The notes: generated from the letters alone by a model not told the origin. 64,000 nucleotides of DNA from Sacculina carcini (GCA_916048095.2 OU696582.1:1609001-1673000); one strand, 5' to 3'. Shown: positions 1-10,461, counted from the first letter of the stretch. Numbers and translations are program-made.

Positions 1-836
1 TATATCGGCCTGCCCAACTACGGCAATTCGTGCTACCAGAACGCCACACTGCAGGTGCTGTTCGGCCTGGCTCCGTTTGTGGCCGAGAGTGTGGCTACGG
101 CCGTGAACTCGCCGGTCGCGCGCTGCCGGACACTGCACGCGCTGTCGCGGCTGATGTTGCTGCGTCAGCGCGCCCGCCGCCGCTCTGTGTCGTCGCTGAT
201 CAGCGAGCTGCGCGCCGGCGTCTTTTCGGCCATCGATCCGGCGTTCAGCGGCTATCAGATGCAGGACGCCAACGAATTCCTGCTGCGACTGCTCGACACA
301 ATGAAGGACGAGCTGGATTCGGGCGCGGCCAAAGAGGACAGCAGTAGTGTTAGCAGCGGCGGCGGTAGCGGCGGTAGTAGTAGTGATTGTGACAGCGATA
401 CACAGAGCGACAGCGACGGCAAGCCGTTGAATCCGGTGCGTTCAAGTTTCGAGTACGAGACGCTGGAGAGTTACCGGTGTTGTCGGTGCGAGCGGCTGGT
501 GCAGCGGCGGCAGCTCAACACCAGCTGGTTTGTCAACGTGCCGCGCCGGCCGGCCGACTCGTCGCGACCGCCGCCGACGCTGCAGGACGCGCTGCGACTG
601 AGCGTGCGGCCGGATCGGCGCGAGCTGCGCTGCGACGCGTGCGGTCACAACGAGTGCACGGTGGCGACTGCTGTCACGCGGCTGCCGCGCGTGCTTATCG
701 TGCAGCTCAACCGCTACGTGTACATGAGCGACGAGGCGCGCAAAATCCGCGCCACCGTCCAGATTCCGCGCTACGTGTCGCTCGGCGACTACGTCAGCGA
801 TGATGTCGCCTCGCCCGTCGAATGGCTGCATCGCAG
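1..836 (+). CDS. USP37: USP37-type ubiquitin-specific protease, 3'-terminal gene part, first visible exon
   Basis: This is a cysteine deubiquitinase that removes ubiquitin from proteins. The window opens inside the catalytic domain: the first codons read YIGLPNYGNSCYQNATLQ, the USP Cys box, with the nucleophile Cys codon at 31-33. A Ser/Gly/Asp-rich insert follows near 340-420. Two CxxC pairs (CCRC near 478 and CDAC near 631) fit the zinc-binding fingers, and LIVQLNRY is typical of USPs. The exon ends at CAG|GTTGGT (donor 837) in phase 2, and the next exon at 1924 supplies the missing base. The visible protein continues in exons 1924-2347 and 3588-3902, with both junction phases matching. The C-terminal GYIFFYMHK and a UIM inserted in the catalytic domain point to the USP37/26/29 group rather than to another USP. 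The N-terminus lies upstream of the window. GC content is much higher than in the flanking introns, as expected for old coding sequence. Confidence 0.9.
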
Positions 837-1923
837 GTTGGTGTACCGCGTGTGTGTGTGTGTGTGTGTGTGTTAGTGTATCCATAGCTCCTATGCCTGT
901 AGGATTTATATGCCACTTTTGAAGTGACTTTGGCACCTAAAGGATGTTTGAGTAGTTTTTGTCGTTACACCGTGTTATCATGATTTTTGTGGTCGCTCAA
1001 CCAATCGAGTGTACATCCAACTATATGTTTTCAATTAGCCACTGGGTTTTCAATCGCTCGCACCTTTGGTCTTCATGGGCTATTCTTAACCTGAGCTCGA
1101 TCGAACCTCAGTGGTTCGGCGGTTTGGTTCATCCACACGCATTATTAGTGCAGTTCAGCTCTGCTTGAACATCATTAGCTGCAGTTAATCACGTCGCTTC
1201 GCTTGTCCTTGGTCGCTTGGTTTTTTCTTATACTTCCAACACGAAGCGTTCGATGAATTCATGTATGAAACTTGTGGGGTCGCCAACCCGCGGCTCTTTA
1301 GCGCTGAATATTTGCTCTCTGGAGCTTTTTCAAAAGTGTCTGAAAATGGAAGATGAGATAATTCAATATATTTTTTGGCTCATGTATTTGTAGCCAACTT
1401 AGTCATTTTGATAGTGGGCTAATATAGATACATACAGCATGTGTTGCCTTCATTATAAGACTTATATAAGGCTTTTAATTGTTAGCGACTCCAGACATAT
1501 TCTTTTTTTGGCCCAATACGGCTCTTTCAACATTTTGGGTTGCCTACTCATGTTCTACGCCAGTACTTTAGTATACATCACTTTAGTGTTTATGTTTTCA
1601 GCGTGTTATGTGGTTTATACGTTGTATGTATATATGTGTGTATATATGTATGTATATGTGTATATGAATATAATGTGTAATGTCTTGTGTGCCAGTTGAG
1701 GGCGAGTATGTGCATTGATAAGTGTAATTAATGGTACATATCTATACAAATAGATGTGTGCATAAACCGGTTATTCGAGTGCCAACATAAGGCACTGTTG
1801 TGTGTTTACAGATAAAATACAAATAGCATCGGAGAGTGCCGTTGTAAAGGCCAAACTCTGATCCATCATTCTGAACAGATCGTCTCTGATCTTATCTGTT
1901 TATTTGTGCTCTTGTGCTGACAG
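837..1923 (+). other. USP37 intron 1
   Basis: This is an AT-rich intron between a phase-2 donor at 837 and the acceptor ending at 1923. A (GT)n tract begins about 12 nt after the donor (about 849-873). A hAT-like remnant lies near 1272-1545. TATG/TGTATA-rich simple sequence occupies about 1620-1680. I see no coding exon in it. Confidence 0.75.
1272..1545. mobile_element. possible degenerate hAT MITE in USP37 intron 1
   Basis: The left end reads GGGGTCGCCAACCCGCGGC and the right side has ACGGCTCTTTCAACATTTTG followed by GGGTTGCC. These form imperfect inverted ends of the GGGGTCGCCAACC type common to hAT elements. I could not find a convincing 8-bp target duplication, so the borders are approximate. 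Confidence 0.35.
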
Positions 1924-2347
1924 ACTGCCCGACGAGGTGGACACACTGATTGCCGACGCCTCCAGCAACAGCGGCGACGACAAGGCGAAAAGCGACGATT
2001 CATCTGGCACTGCGGCTGACAACACAACCAACGCCAACGCCAACCCTGACACCGTCTCTGTCACCACAGCCAGTCATACCGACGTTGCTGTATCTTCCAG
2101 TCCAACACCTGACGTAAGCCAAGCGCCGTCATCATCTGACACAACAGCGGCGGCCACGACATCGGCTGAATCTTGCTGTCAATCTAACACGTCGGTTGAG
2201 CCGGGCGACGTCCCAGCTTCAGCTCCAGCCGCTGTCGCCTCAGCCGAGGACGAGGAACAGCAGCAGTTACAGGAGGCCATCCGGCGGTCGCTCGAGGACA
2301 ACTCGCCGTCAGCGGTTGATGATGGCGTCAACAACACGGGAGACTCG
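1924..2347 (+). CDS. USP37: USP37-type protease, UIM-containing insert exon
   Basis: The exon starts after the acceptor TGTGCTGACAG and ends at TCG|GTACGT in phase 0. It encodes a long low-complexity Ser/Thr/Asn/Ala/Asp stretch followed by one ubiquitin-interacting motif at 2246-2299 (EDEEQQQLQEAIRRSLED), with the acidic run, central Ala and Ser expected of UIMs. USP37 proteins carry UIMs inserted between the Cys-box and His-box halves of the catalytic domain, which is where this exon lies. Vertebrate USP37 has three UIMs; only one is visible here. The low-complexity linker is probably disordered. Confidence 0.85.
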
Positions 2348-3587
2348 GTACGTTCGACTGGCGCTCAAGCTGTGTGTGTGTGTGTGTGTGTGTGTGATTT
2401 TCATGTGCGCCGCGGCAATGTTGTTTTGCATTCTCGCTGTATTGTTCACTACAGGCCGTGGTGGATGTCTTGAATAGTTTATATACCGTCGATATATTGT
2501 ATTTATATTTGGAGTTTGGCTATTTTTACATGGCTTTTGTTTTTTTTTGTTTGATTTATTTATTTTTGCTTTCGTTCATTTGCTGGCATTGGCATGCAGG
2601 CCGTCTGTTTTGTTCAGTTGGCTCTGTGCGTGGGTGAGTGTCGCAGTCATGTTGTGTTATGACGTCATGACTAGATACTTACTCATGCACAGCGCTGATT
2701 CTGCTCGTCGCTGAATCGCTTCACTTCGCACTGTCTGTGTGTGTGTGTGTGTGTCGCCCGCTTATTTTTATCCTCACTACAGCAGCAGCGACCAACGATT
2801 TACTTTTTTTCTATCTATTTTTGATATTTTTGATTGTGTTCATTTCGTCGTCTTTCGGCTCGATATTTTGCCAGATTTTTTTTTCTCAAATCAAATGAAA
2901 CAGGAAATCGTGCGGATGTAGAGGGAAGTTGGCCAAATATCCTAGCTTTGAGCGGCTCAATTTTCAATTGCGATTCTTCGATACAAAAGCCGACCACCTT
3001 TGAAACCCTTTGAAAACCTCCATAATGTGTGACACACATATGTGTGTATGTGAGGCTCGTAACTCCCGCCTTCCAGTGATGACGTATTTCCGCTTGAGAA
3101 AATGCTTGTTGTTTATTGATGTACAATGTCGCTCGGTAATTTCACCCAGCTTTCTATTGTTCTCTTTCCGAAACTATATTTATGCACGCTATTTTCTCAT
3201 TGTCTGCCTTTTTCCCGGTCAAAATTATGATTTCTGCTCGATTCGTAAACTTTCATCTCTGTGTGTTTTTTTGTAGTTTTTTTTCAACCATTTACTGCCA
3301 TAAACTAATAAACAATTTCAACAGATCAGACAGATCATACAGCATCATTTGGCAAAAAGACCCATCAACAACTAATGCTCATAGACGGGCTTACATTTAC
3401 AGATAGAAATTATACGCGATGTGTATGTGTGTGTGTGTGTGTGTCCTTATGAATGTTTGTACATGTATGTGTGTACAATGGCGCATTGTAATAATTGTAC
3501 TGTCTGCGCATCTGAGACACTTTGTGTGTAGAGATTGCGCAATATACAAATGCATATCAACAAATAATGAAATATGTTTGCTTGCAG
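2348..3587 (+). other. USP37 intron 2
   Basis: The intron runs from the GTACGT donor at 2348 to the TTGCTTGCAG acceptor. A (GT)n tract at about 2371-2395 starts about 23 nt after the donor. Further GT tracts lie at about 2732-2753 and 3418-3445. No conserved coding sequence was seen. Confidence 0.75.
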
Positions 3588-3902
3588 GATCGAGGTGTGG
3601 TGTTGGACGACGACGCGACAACATCATCAGCTGCCACTGCGACCGCTTCCTCCTCGGCCGCATCAACCTCCGCTTCGACTGAATGGCGCCCGGGCGATGC
3701 CGACGCTTATCGGCTGGTGGGCGTGGTGAGTCATTACGGCAGCGCCACGCACTCGGGCCACTACGTGTCCGACGTGTACAACGTGGCGCGTCGTCGCTGG
3801 TTCCACTACGACGACCGGCACGTGACCAGTGTCGACGAGCGCCACGTGGTCGGCGAGAGTCACCAGCGCAACGGATATATTTTCTTCTACATGCACAAGT
3901 GA
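3588..3902 (+). CDS. USP37: USP37-type protease, last exon with His box
   Basis: The acceptor TTGCTTGCAG precedes 3588, and the exon opens in phase 0, matching the previous donor. After a Ser/Ala/Thr-rich linker it encodes the USP His box, LVGVVSHYGSATHSGHYVSD, in which the His of SGHY is catalytic, then WFHYDD, which supplies the third triad residue. The protein ends with GYIFFYMHK and a TGA at 3900-3902. Human USP37 has the same IFFYMHK segment but continues beyond it, so this protein has a shorter C-terminal tail. Confidence 0.9.
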   Translation, partial: DRGVVLDDDATTSSAATATASSSAASTSASTEWRPGDADAYRLVGVVSHYGSATHSGHYVSDVYNVARRRWFHYDDRHVTSVDERHVVGESHQRNGYIFFYMHK

Positions 3903-4429
3903 GTAGCTGTCGATCTAACCCGGCCGAGCAGAGTTTCATTGGGCGAATTCTATAATCCAACAGTCCCTGTCCACCCAGCAGTAAAAGATGGTACCAGATA
4001 TCAGTCATGAGTTATGTCATGCATTATGGGGAGGTGGTCCTCTCTAATACGTATTCCGTCCTTGTGGCGCCATAGCGTGGAGAGGGTCGGTTCTGCGGTG
4101 GCAGCGAGCTGCACGGGACACACCTGTGTGTTCATAAGCTTCGGCTTCTTCCGTGTAGCAGCTGTCACTTGAGACTTTTAACCTATTTGTTTTTCTCAGT
4201 ATCTATATCTCTCGGTCTCCTATATATCCATCTCTCTATCAGCGTCAATCATATTTTAGAAAATAATATGTTTATATTAGAAATATAACTCAATATAGAA
4301 TGTAGAAATGTAATATAATAGAGAAATGTCTTTATAAAGTATATTACGGTACGGTCTTTATCATTAGAAATAGAAAGCATGTGCATATGGATTCATTTCT
4401 TCGCGTGTATTTGACATTCGAAGCGTTTG

Positions 4430-4466
<37 letters not shown>

Positions 4467-5204
4467 CATGCAGGTCGGTGTGTTCACAAGTGGCTAGTGT
4501 TGAGTTGTCCGCCACCTAGGTGTCGCTGCGGTCGGCCGTTTGCCTTATTTGTGTGTGTATGTGAGTATTTCACTGTGTTAGTATTGGCAATGCATTGCAG
4601 AGCTTGTGGGCCGTCAATGTATTATATTGTACACGGTGTGTTTGTATGTTTGTGTGTGTTGTTTGTGTATGCGCCCGTTTCTTCGCTTTGCATTTCATCT
4701 TCATTGTAATCACTGTTCGCATCGTGTCATCGTATTTGCTTTCATACGTGTGTATGTGTGTGTGTGTGTTTGTTTCGTGGCGTCTACATCACATAATGTA
4801 CAGTTTCATGATTTTCACAATTACTCCGTGTATGTGTGTGTGTGTTTTGTCTATATGCACTTAATTGATGCACATGCTGTATGTGTTGTAGTTTGAATTC
4901 ATCAGCCTCGCACGTACAAAAGCAATGGTTGTATGCTTGTCTGTGTGTGTGTGTGTGTGTGTGTGCGTGTCTTTGTAAGTGAGGACTCGTGATTTTTGTT
5001 TTATTATTATTTTCAGTTTGACAAGACCGATTGTCACAAAAATGGCCGCGTATACATTATCCATTCTTGATTTTGCGTTATTTGTTACGTTTTTTTAGTG
5101 GCGTTCACTTGCGTCAGTGTGTGTGTGAATGTGCAAATAGAACAATGATCGGCATCAATTATTGTCTGTCCGAAAAAGAATTCAACCAAGTGATAAATTC
5201 TCCA
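3903..5204. repeat. intergenic GT-rich stretch between USP37 and the CAP gene
   Basis: The two genes converge here. The stretch holds several (GT)n runs, the longest at about 4433-4465 and 4940-4965, plus GTAT-rich sequence. The reading frames through it translate the dinucleotide runs and are not credible genes. No clear AATAAA signal was seen close to either stop codon. Confidence 0.6.
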
Positions 5205-6018
5205 TCAGCAGTAGAGTATCAGTAGAAGTATGGCGGTTGATAAAACGCCGAGGGTGGTTGGTTGCGGTGTTGCTTCACTAGAACTTGCATCACCACAGCA
5301 AGAACATCCATTGCTGTTTACATCATATGTGTTGTCTTCTCCTGTACTATCTTTTCCCCCACTATTCGCGCCCTTGTTTGATCCATCACTTCCGGAGTCT
5401 TTTTTACCATTTTGTTCACCGCTCCCTCTCTTACTTGGATCACCATCCTCCTTCCCATTTCCACCTTTACTTCCTCCACTGTTCCTATCTCCACCTTTAC
5501 TTCCTCCACTATTCTTATCTCCACCTTTACTTCCTCCACTATTCTTATCTCCACCTTTACTTCCTCCAATATTCCCATCTCCACCTTTACTTCCTCCACT
5601 ATTCTTATCTCCACCTTTACTTCCTCCACTATTCTTATCTCCACCTTTACTTCCTCCACTATTCTTATCTCCACCTTTACTTTCTCCTCCACTATTCCCT
5701 TGACCACCTTTGCTTCCGGCTCCACCACCTCCTTTGTTCCCTCCACCTCGGTCTTTGCCTCCACCTCCGCTGTCGTTGTCCGAAGGTGATGTGCACAGAC
5801 CAGAGTACTTGGACGAGCACTCAGTATTGGCAGGACATTGGGAGCAAGGCACACCAGTGGAGTAGATTGGGTAGCTGAGTACATTACCGCTGGGTCCATA
5901 GGTGCAAGTGTACAGCGTGGTATACATCCCGTCTTCCACGTACTTTGTAGCGCCGCAACCAATCAGGCGAGTGCTGGCCCAGACCACCTGCGTGTAGTGG
6001 CCCGTACCTCCTCCACCT
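5205..6018 (-). CDS. CAP gene exon 5 (CAP1/CAP2 signatures, repeat, anchor)
   Basis: The acceptor TGTCTCAG precedes 6018, and the first base completes an Arg codon left open by exon 4. The exon carries GHYTQVVWAST, YTCTYGPSGN, the Cys-rich hinge, the Gly/Ser/Lys repeats and the hydrophobic C-terminus, and stops with TGA at 5207-5205. Confidence 0.87.
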
Positions 6019-9000
6019 CTGAGACACAACGATGCATTTTTGTTCTGAATTCGTATCCTGCTTTCTAATGCTCCTCGTGGTCACCCCGTTCATGTTGCTA
6101 TTGACATATAGTCAATCAATAGAGTTTACCTCTATACCTGGGTTCTTAATCTTGGCTGCTTACACCCCAGGGTGTGAGACTAGTTACTAAGGGGCGCGAG
6201 GAACTATATTAAAATTAAAGAAAATATATGCCCTAACCTATACTATATTTTTTCCCTGGAAAAAACATTTTTCTTGAAGTAACTTTAAGCTGTATTGGTG
6301 AATAATGAATTAAGAACTTTTTATTACGCCGTCTGTATTTTCATTTTTTAATATGCTATCAAGAATCCAGGGAGTACGAGAACTGAGTACAGATATAAGA
6401 AGGGTACGAACACTGAAATAGGTTGAGAACCACTGCGCTATACTATATTTTAAACCTGGTATAACTACTAGTACACACATTAATTGCTTGTCCTTGCGTT
6501 CATTTGCGTTCATGCCAGTATAAATATACTCGTTGATATCACTATTGAATTTTATGATTCTAAATTTGATCAATACTCGATCATATGCGCTACCTGTAGG
6601 AGGGTACTCCTCGAGGACTAAACATGGCCACCTCGTCGTAAAACGAGCGAATTCCGTGGCGCCATTCATATTTGACGGTTTTCCATGAAGTCATTGTTGT
6701 GTATAAGTTTTGTCCCACGTGGAAGCGAGCTATACACACACATACATGTATAGAATACAAACACGCTAACACAGATAATTAAAATGATATATATTTGGAA
6801 GGTCCTTGGCATGCTGGTAAACATACCAAACGGAAGCATTTCGAAGAAGAGATAGAGTAGTATTGACTTTATTTTTCTACCTATTTTTTTCTAGATATTG
6901 CATGAGTACGTATTTTATATGTAGGATTATGCAAATTTGAGTATCTACCTGATCTAGTAAATCCTTCCCTTTCTATGCTCCACGTTTGTACAACTCTTCC
7001 CTCCCGTGTTATCTCCTCCACATCCTTCTCATCGTTTTCCTCTTCTCTGCGCAATCATCTCTTTGATAAATCTTTTGATCATGACTCTCACTCTCTTACT
7101 GCTTACGCTTCGCTCTGAACCGTCATACCGCACCCGTCTCGCTTGATATATTTACTAGAAGTATTATTCTGTTATTTTCCGCTTTCTTTTTACTGTCATG
7201 TTTCAATTTTGCGTTGTGTGTCCGCATATGTGTGCATGAGTGTGTGTGTGTGTCTCCAAGATTAGTCTTTTCGCGCGCGTTTTATGATGTGCGCTATGAA
7301 AAATAAATGGCAATGATGATGATGAGCCACTGATGTGCAAGCGTGTATGTGTGTGTGTGTGTGTGTGTACGGACCAACAGCACGGCATTCGTTGCAGTCG
7401 TGTCTGAACACGCACTGATCGGCGTGCCTCTGAGCCAGCGTAGCCAACTCATCGTCCCAGTGCTGCAGTAGACCATGCGAAACAGAAGAGGCAATTCAAC
7501 GCAAAACATTTACACTGTGATGTTATGTGATGGATATGAGAGAATTGTCGGGAGAGGAGAAAAAGTTTCCTATATTCAGGCTTCTCTTATATCCGGGAAC
7601 AATTACACGTAGAGTATAGAAGGCAATATTGGGCTCTCAATTATAAGTCAAACACTGTTATAATAGAGGTTGGACTTTGTGAAAATGCAGTTACCAGCGG
7701 TCCCTCGTTCTCCATTCAGCTGGGGACTTTTATGCGCCACTTTTTATTTTTTCATGCGTGACTTAACGGGGCCCATCGACACTCGCCTCCCGACTGGGGG
7801 GGGGGGGCAATTGCTAAAGTTCTGTATTACAGAGCCGTAGCAACCGCTGTAATACAGATCTGTATCCACTAATAATTACCATTAATACACAAAGAGACAT
7901 TCTATCATGATATTTAAGTAAGTATAATTGCATTCGGGGATGGGGAATTTTTTTTAACCAAAACCCCAAAAATTGTGATTCCAATAGGTATTCATTACAA
8001 AGTCATCTCATGACATAGCATATTTCAAATTTCCAAAAACAGTCGTTTGTCATACCCCTATACATACATATATACATATATCCATACATACATATACTCT
8101 ATACGTGTGTGTGTCAGTGTAAGTAAGTGTATTGCCACAAACAACATTAACAAGAAAACAACAAAACAAGCAGCTAAGTATTTCGGCGATAGTTGGTCGA
8201 GCTAAACAGCTCCTGGACAAACAGATTGACATAAAAATTTCAACATTACATGCAATTGTATCAATACAATTTAATTAACTCTGATATGATAATATAACAA
8301 TTTAATCAGTTCACTGAAAGTGTATACTATGAATGACATCATCGACAATTGTGTGTAGACACGTGGAAACATTACAATATAAATAAGTACGAAACGTGCA
8401 ACAAAATGTGTGTGTGTTCGTGTCTTCGAATCGCAGTGTTGTTCACGTACCAGTTGCATCATATTGGAAGCTGATGGCTGTCCTCCTTGACGTTTTTCCT
8501 GACCGTTGGCCACAAAGGCTCGCAACTTGTTGTGCTCGTCCAAAATTTCTGTCTTGTCAGTGTCGCTGACCCCACGATGAAAAAGTTGCCTACACGCAGG
8601 GCCTGTACCCTGTTAGCCGATGATAATTATTCAACAAGCATGTGTGTGTGTTTTTTTATAGACAAACAAATATATTCACAAACGCGTACACATATTCACA
8701 AAACTACAATACAATGGAGGCGGCCTTGCCACGAATGACGGCCAGGCTAATTCGCTGCCGAAGCCAGGCCATCTCTCGCGGCTCCCCTGAACGCTCACTT
8801 ATTCTTCCGCCCAAGAGCTTGACGAAGTCGTCCAGGGATGCTTCCATGTGTGTGTGTATGCCCGTGTGTGTGTGTGTTTGTGTGTTCATGAGGTGTGTCA
8901 GTGGTAGCCAGAGCCGTTGCGAGGACTTATGAGCCCCCCCCCCCCGAAGGCAACACTTGGGGCCCCCCGAAGGCAGCACTTGGGGCCCCCCGAAATCAAC

Positions 9001-9933
9001 ACTTGGGGCCCCCATTATAAATAAACCATCAAATAATGAATATATTTATTATAGATAATCACATAATACAAGCTCAGGTGAAAACATCTGAGCAAAAAGG
9101 TAAAGGCTATACATAATATGATAAATTTTAACGTCATACGTGAAGCAACGGGGCCCCTCATCACTCGGGGGCTCCCCCCGGCCGGGGGGTACGGGGGGCG
9201 GTTGCTACGGCTCTGGTGGTAGCACCAAGGGGGAGAGGACTTGAAGGGACTCAACCCCCCAAAAATCCTTATCATGAACACTTTGAGTGTTCTTCCTCAT
9301 GTCTCGTCAAGCCCCGCATCTTTTTCTCTAGCCTTTCAACGTAAAAATCCTTACGCCGCCACTGCCATGCAGTATAAAGGATAATGAACACATCAGGATT
9401 TGAAAAAAAATCAATATAAAAATACAGTCTTATTAATTTTTCTTGGATAATCGACCACGGGTGTAGATTTGTGTCGAGGCTCGGGGGATGACAGCAATCA
9501 TGCATTAGTGTTCAAAGTTGACTCAGTTGATCAATTGCGTGGCACCCTCAACTATTTACGGCCTAATTAATTACAACACATAGGTTGACGCTAAATGTAT
9601 AAGGAATCAAGAACATTAGATTGAGAACATTTTATTTAACGAATTTCTTCCAGTCCTTCGCCTCCTGCAAAAGCAGCATATTACATTAGAACGCTAAACC
9701 TAACCTAACCTAGCCTATCTATGGAAAATATAGGACGTTTTTGTGCGTTTTAAGCGTTTTTTGTATAAATTAGCCTTTTTAATATTCCTGAATCCTTATA
9801 CATTTAGCCTAGACCGCCGGCGTTGGCTCACCTTGTACTGACACATGGTGTGTTGTGGCGTGATGCCGCAGTAGTCGAATCCAGCCACTACACTCAGCAG
9901 AGCTGACAAGTGAAAACATCCTATCAATTCCAT
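5205..9933 (-). CDS. CAP-superfamily (antigen-5/SCP-like) secreted protein with decapeptide repeat and GPI-like tail, five exons
   Basis: Five exons on the minus strand join to 1,299 nt, which is 432 residues plus stop: 9933-9832, 8609-8451, 7462-7375, 6729-6594 and 6018-5205. All four junction phases agree (0, 0, 1, 2). Residues 1-18 form a signal peptide. A Cys-rich antigen-5-type N-terminus precedes the CAP domain, which has DEHNKLR (His60), WDDELA (Glu92), VGQNLY, YDEV (Glu149), GHYTQVVWAST (His169) and the CAP2 signature YTCTYGPSGN. Thus all four CAP-tetrad residues are present. A short Cys-rich hinge follows (about residues 220-237), then nine imperfect SKGGDKNSGG decapeptides (about 264-354). 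The protein ends with a 17-residue hydrophobic tail after a small-residue region, suggesting a GPI anchor or a membrane segment. CAP proteins are extracellular; their activities differ by member, so no specific role is claimed. Intron 1 contains nested MITEs. No TATA box was found. Confidence 0.88.
5442..5714 (-). repeat. in-frame 30-bp minisatellite in CAP exon 5
   Basis: Nine imperfect copies of a 30-bp unit encode SKGGDKNSGG with substitutions at a few positions (DGNIGG, DRNSGG, QGNSGG). Central copies are nearly identical at the DNA level, so copy number is likely to vary between alleles. The product would be a flexible, basic/acidic Gly-rich stalk between the CAP domain and the C-terminal anchor. 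Confidence 0.85.
6138..6435. mobile_element. hAT-type MITE in CAP intron 4
   Basis: The right end is GGTTGAGAACCACTG, whose reverse complement CAGTGGTTCTCAACC is a common hAT terminus; the left end, CTGGGTTCTTAATC, is a decayed version. Flanks read CTCTATAC (6130-6137) and CGCTATAC (6436-6443), an 8-bp target duplication with one mismatch. It has no coding capacity. Confidence 0.6.
6594..6729 (-). CDS. CAP gene exon 4
   Basis: The acceptor GTGTGTATAG opens an exon starting with two bases that complete an Ala codon. It encodes RFHVGQNLY and FYDEVAMFSP and ends at CAG|GTAGCG in phase 2. Confidence 0.85.
7375..7462 (-). CDS. CAP gene exon 3
   Basis: The acceptor CTACTGCAG and the donor GTTG|GTCCGT bound 88 nt, ending in phase 1. 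The exon encodes HWDDELATLAQRHADQC, containing a conserved CAP Glu, and a Cys-rich segment ending CRAV. A (CA)n run starts about 7 nt after the donor. Confidence 0.85.
7745..7857. repeat. fragments of the CAGAGCCGT MITE family with a perfect hairpin
   Basis: GGGGCCC and poly-G sequence ending GCAATTGCTAAAGTTCTG resembles the right end of the MITE at 8909-9215. Next to it, CAGAGCCGTAGCAACC resembles the other end. CTGTATTACAG (7822-7832) and CTGTAATACAG (7847-7857) form a perfect 11-bp inverted repeat around the second fragment. The stretch lies in CAP intron 2. Confidence 0.45.
8451..8609 (-). CDS. CAP gene exon 2 (HN motif)
   Basis: The acceptor CTAACAG precedes 8609 and the donor CTG|GTACGT follows 8451. 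The exon is 53 codons in phase 0 and contains RGVSDTDKTEILDEHNKLR. The conserved CAP His is in EHN. An alternative acceptor at 8566 is rejected because it breaks the phase. Confidence 0.85.
8704..8850 (-). pseudogene. short coding relic in CAP intron 1, possibly retroelement-derived
   Basis: The minus strand is open for 47 codons beginning MEASLDDFVKLLGGRISE and containing REMAWLRQRISLAVIRGKAA. It is GC-richer than its surroundings. The pattern of a GRRI-like motif, an RQRIS motif and an RGNAAS-like motif recalls a segment found in transposon-encoded polyproteins of invertebrates. That match is from memory and not secure. No splice phase links it to the CAP exons. Confidence 0.3.
8899..9364. 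mobile_element. outer hAT MITE interrupted by another MITE
   Basis: The left end CAGTGGTAGC at 8899 continues after the inner MITE as ACCAAGG. The right end is CCTTACGCCGCCACTG, whose reverse complement is CAGTGGCGGCGTAAGG. The two ends are therefore inverted copies with some decay. A matching outer 8-bp target duplication was not found. Confidence 0.45.
8909..9215. mobile_element. hAT MITE with CAGAGCCGT ends
   Basis: The ends are CAGAGCCGTTGC and GGTTGCTACGGCTCTG (inverted). The direct repeats GTGGTAGC at 8901-8908 and 9216-9223 are a perfect 8-bp target duplication, diagnostic of the hAT superfamily. The interior has GGGGCCCCCCGAA tandem blocks at the left and an AT-rich core. A related copy in the other orientation lies at 49023-49254. 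Confidence 0.8.
9832..9933 (-). CDS. CAP gene exon 1: start codon and signal peptide
   Basis: The ATG is at 9933-9931 and gives MELIGCFHLSALLSVVAG, a signal peptide, then FDYCGITPQHTMCQYK, the antigen-5-type N-terminal Cys pattern. The donor is AAG|GTGAGC at 9831, phase 0. The exon is only 102 nt and lies 1.2 kb from exon 2, so automatic prediction could easily miss it. Confidence 0.82.
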
Positions 9934-10460
9934 CACATCAGCCAATGAAAGAACAACTGAACAAATTCTTCACGCCTGCTTGAGATGTATGCGATGCATT
10001 CGCACAAATCCTAATCCACTGATGTCACTAATATTTGTCCTACTCACATTAGTTTGAGGAATGAATCAGTTGAAAATATCGTTTTTCCGTTGAAGACAAT
10101 ATTCAATAATTCTATTGCGGCCTTCAGTTATATCTTGTTTTGTTTCTTAAGTTATATTTTCAACAACTTGTGAAAAATGGTATTCAGAATTGTTTCATGC
10201 AAGTAGGAAAACAATGATAAAACGGATAAATGGGATGAATTTAGCGCAAGAATTTCGTGCCATTATTTGAGACAAACCTCTTTTATAACTTGCACGATAC
10301 CTTACACTGTTATTATAGTGCAAGATCTTTTGATTCCAGAGCTCACCTAAACGTCAAACTATACCGAAAAATGTAACAACAAACACTCTAGGGTTGTAAT
10401 TTTATCGTGTAATACAATTTTGATTAAATATCTGTGCCTAATTATATCACTTGATACGCA
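9934..10460. other. AT-rich upstream region of the CAP gene
   Basis: I see no gene here. The first few hundred bases should hold the CAP promoter on the minus strand; there is a CCAAT-like ATTGG near 9950 but no clear TATA box. Confidence 0.4.
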
Positions 10461-10461
10461 C

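Noticed and set aside
3397-4008. Minus-strand frame of 203 codons over the last USP exon
   Set aside because: It is an antisense shadow of the GC-rich exon and includes the translated GT repeat.
8451-8565. CAP exon 2 starting at 8565
   Set aside because: It would not match the phase-0 donor of exon 1; the acceptor before 8609 keeps the frame and adds expected antigen-5 residues.
9690-9715. Short AACCTAACCTAACC run resembling the arthropod telomere repeat
   Set aside because: There are only about two or three units, internal to a gene flank; this can occur by chance.
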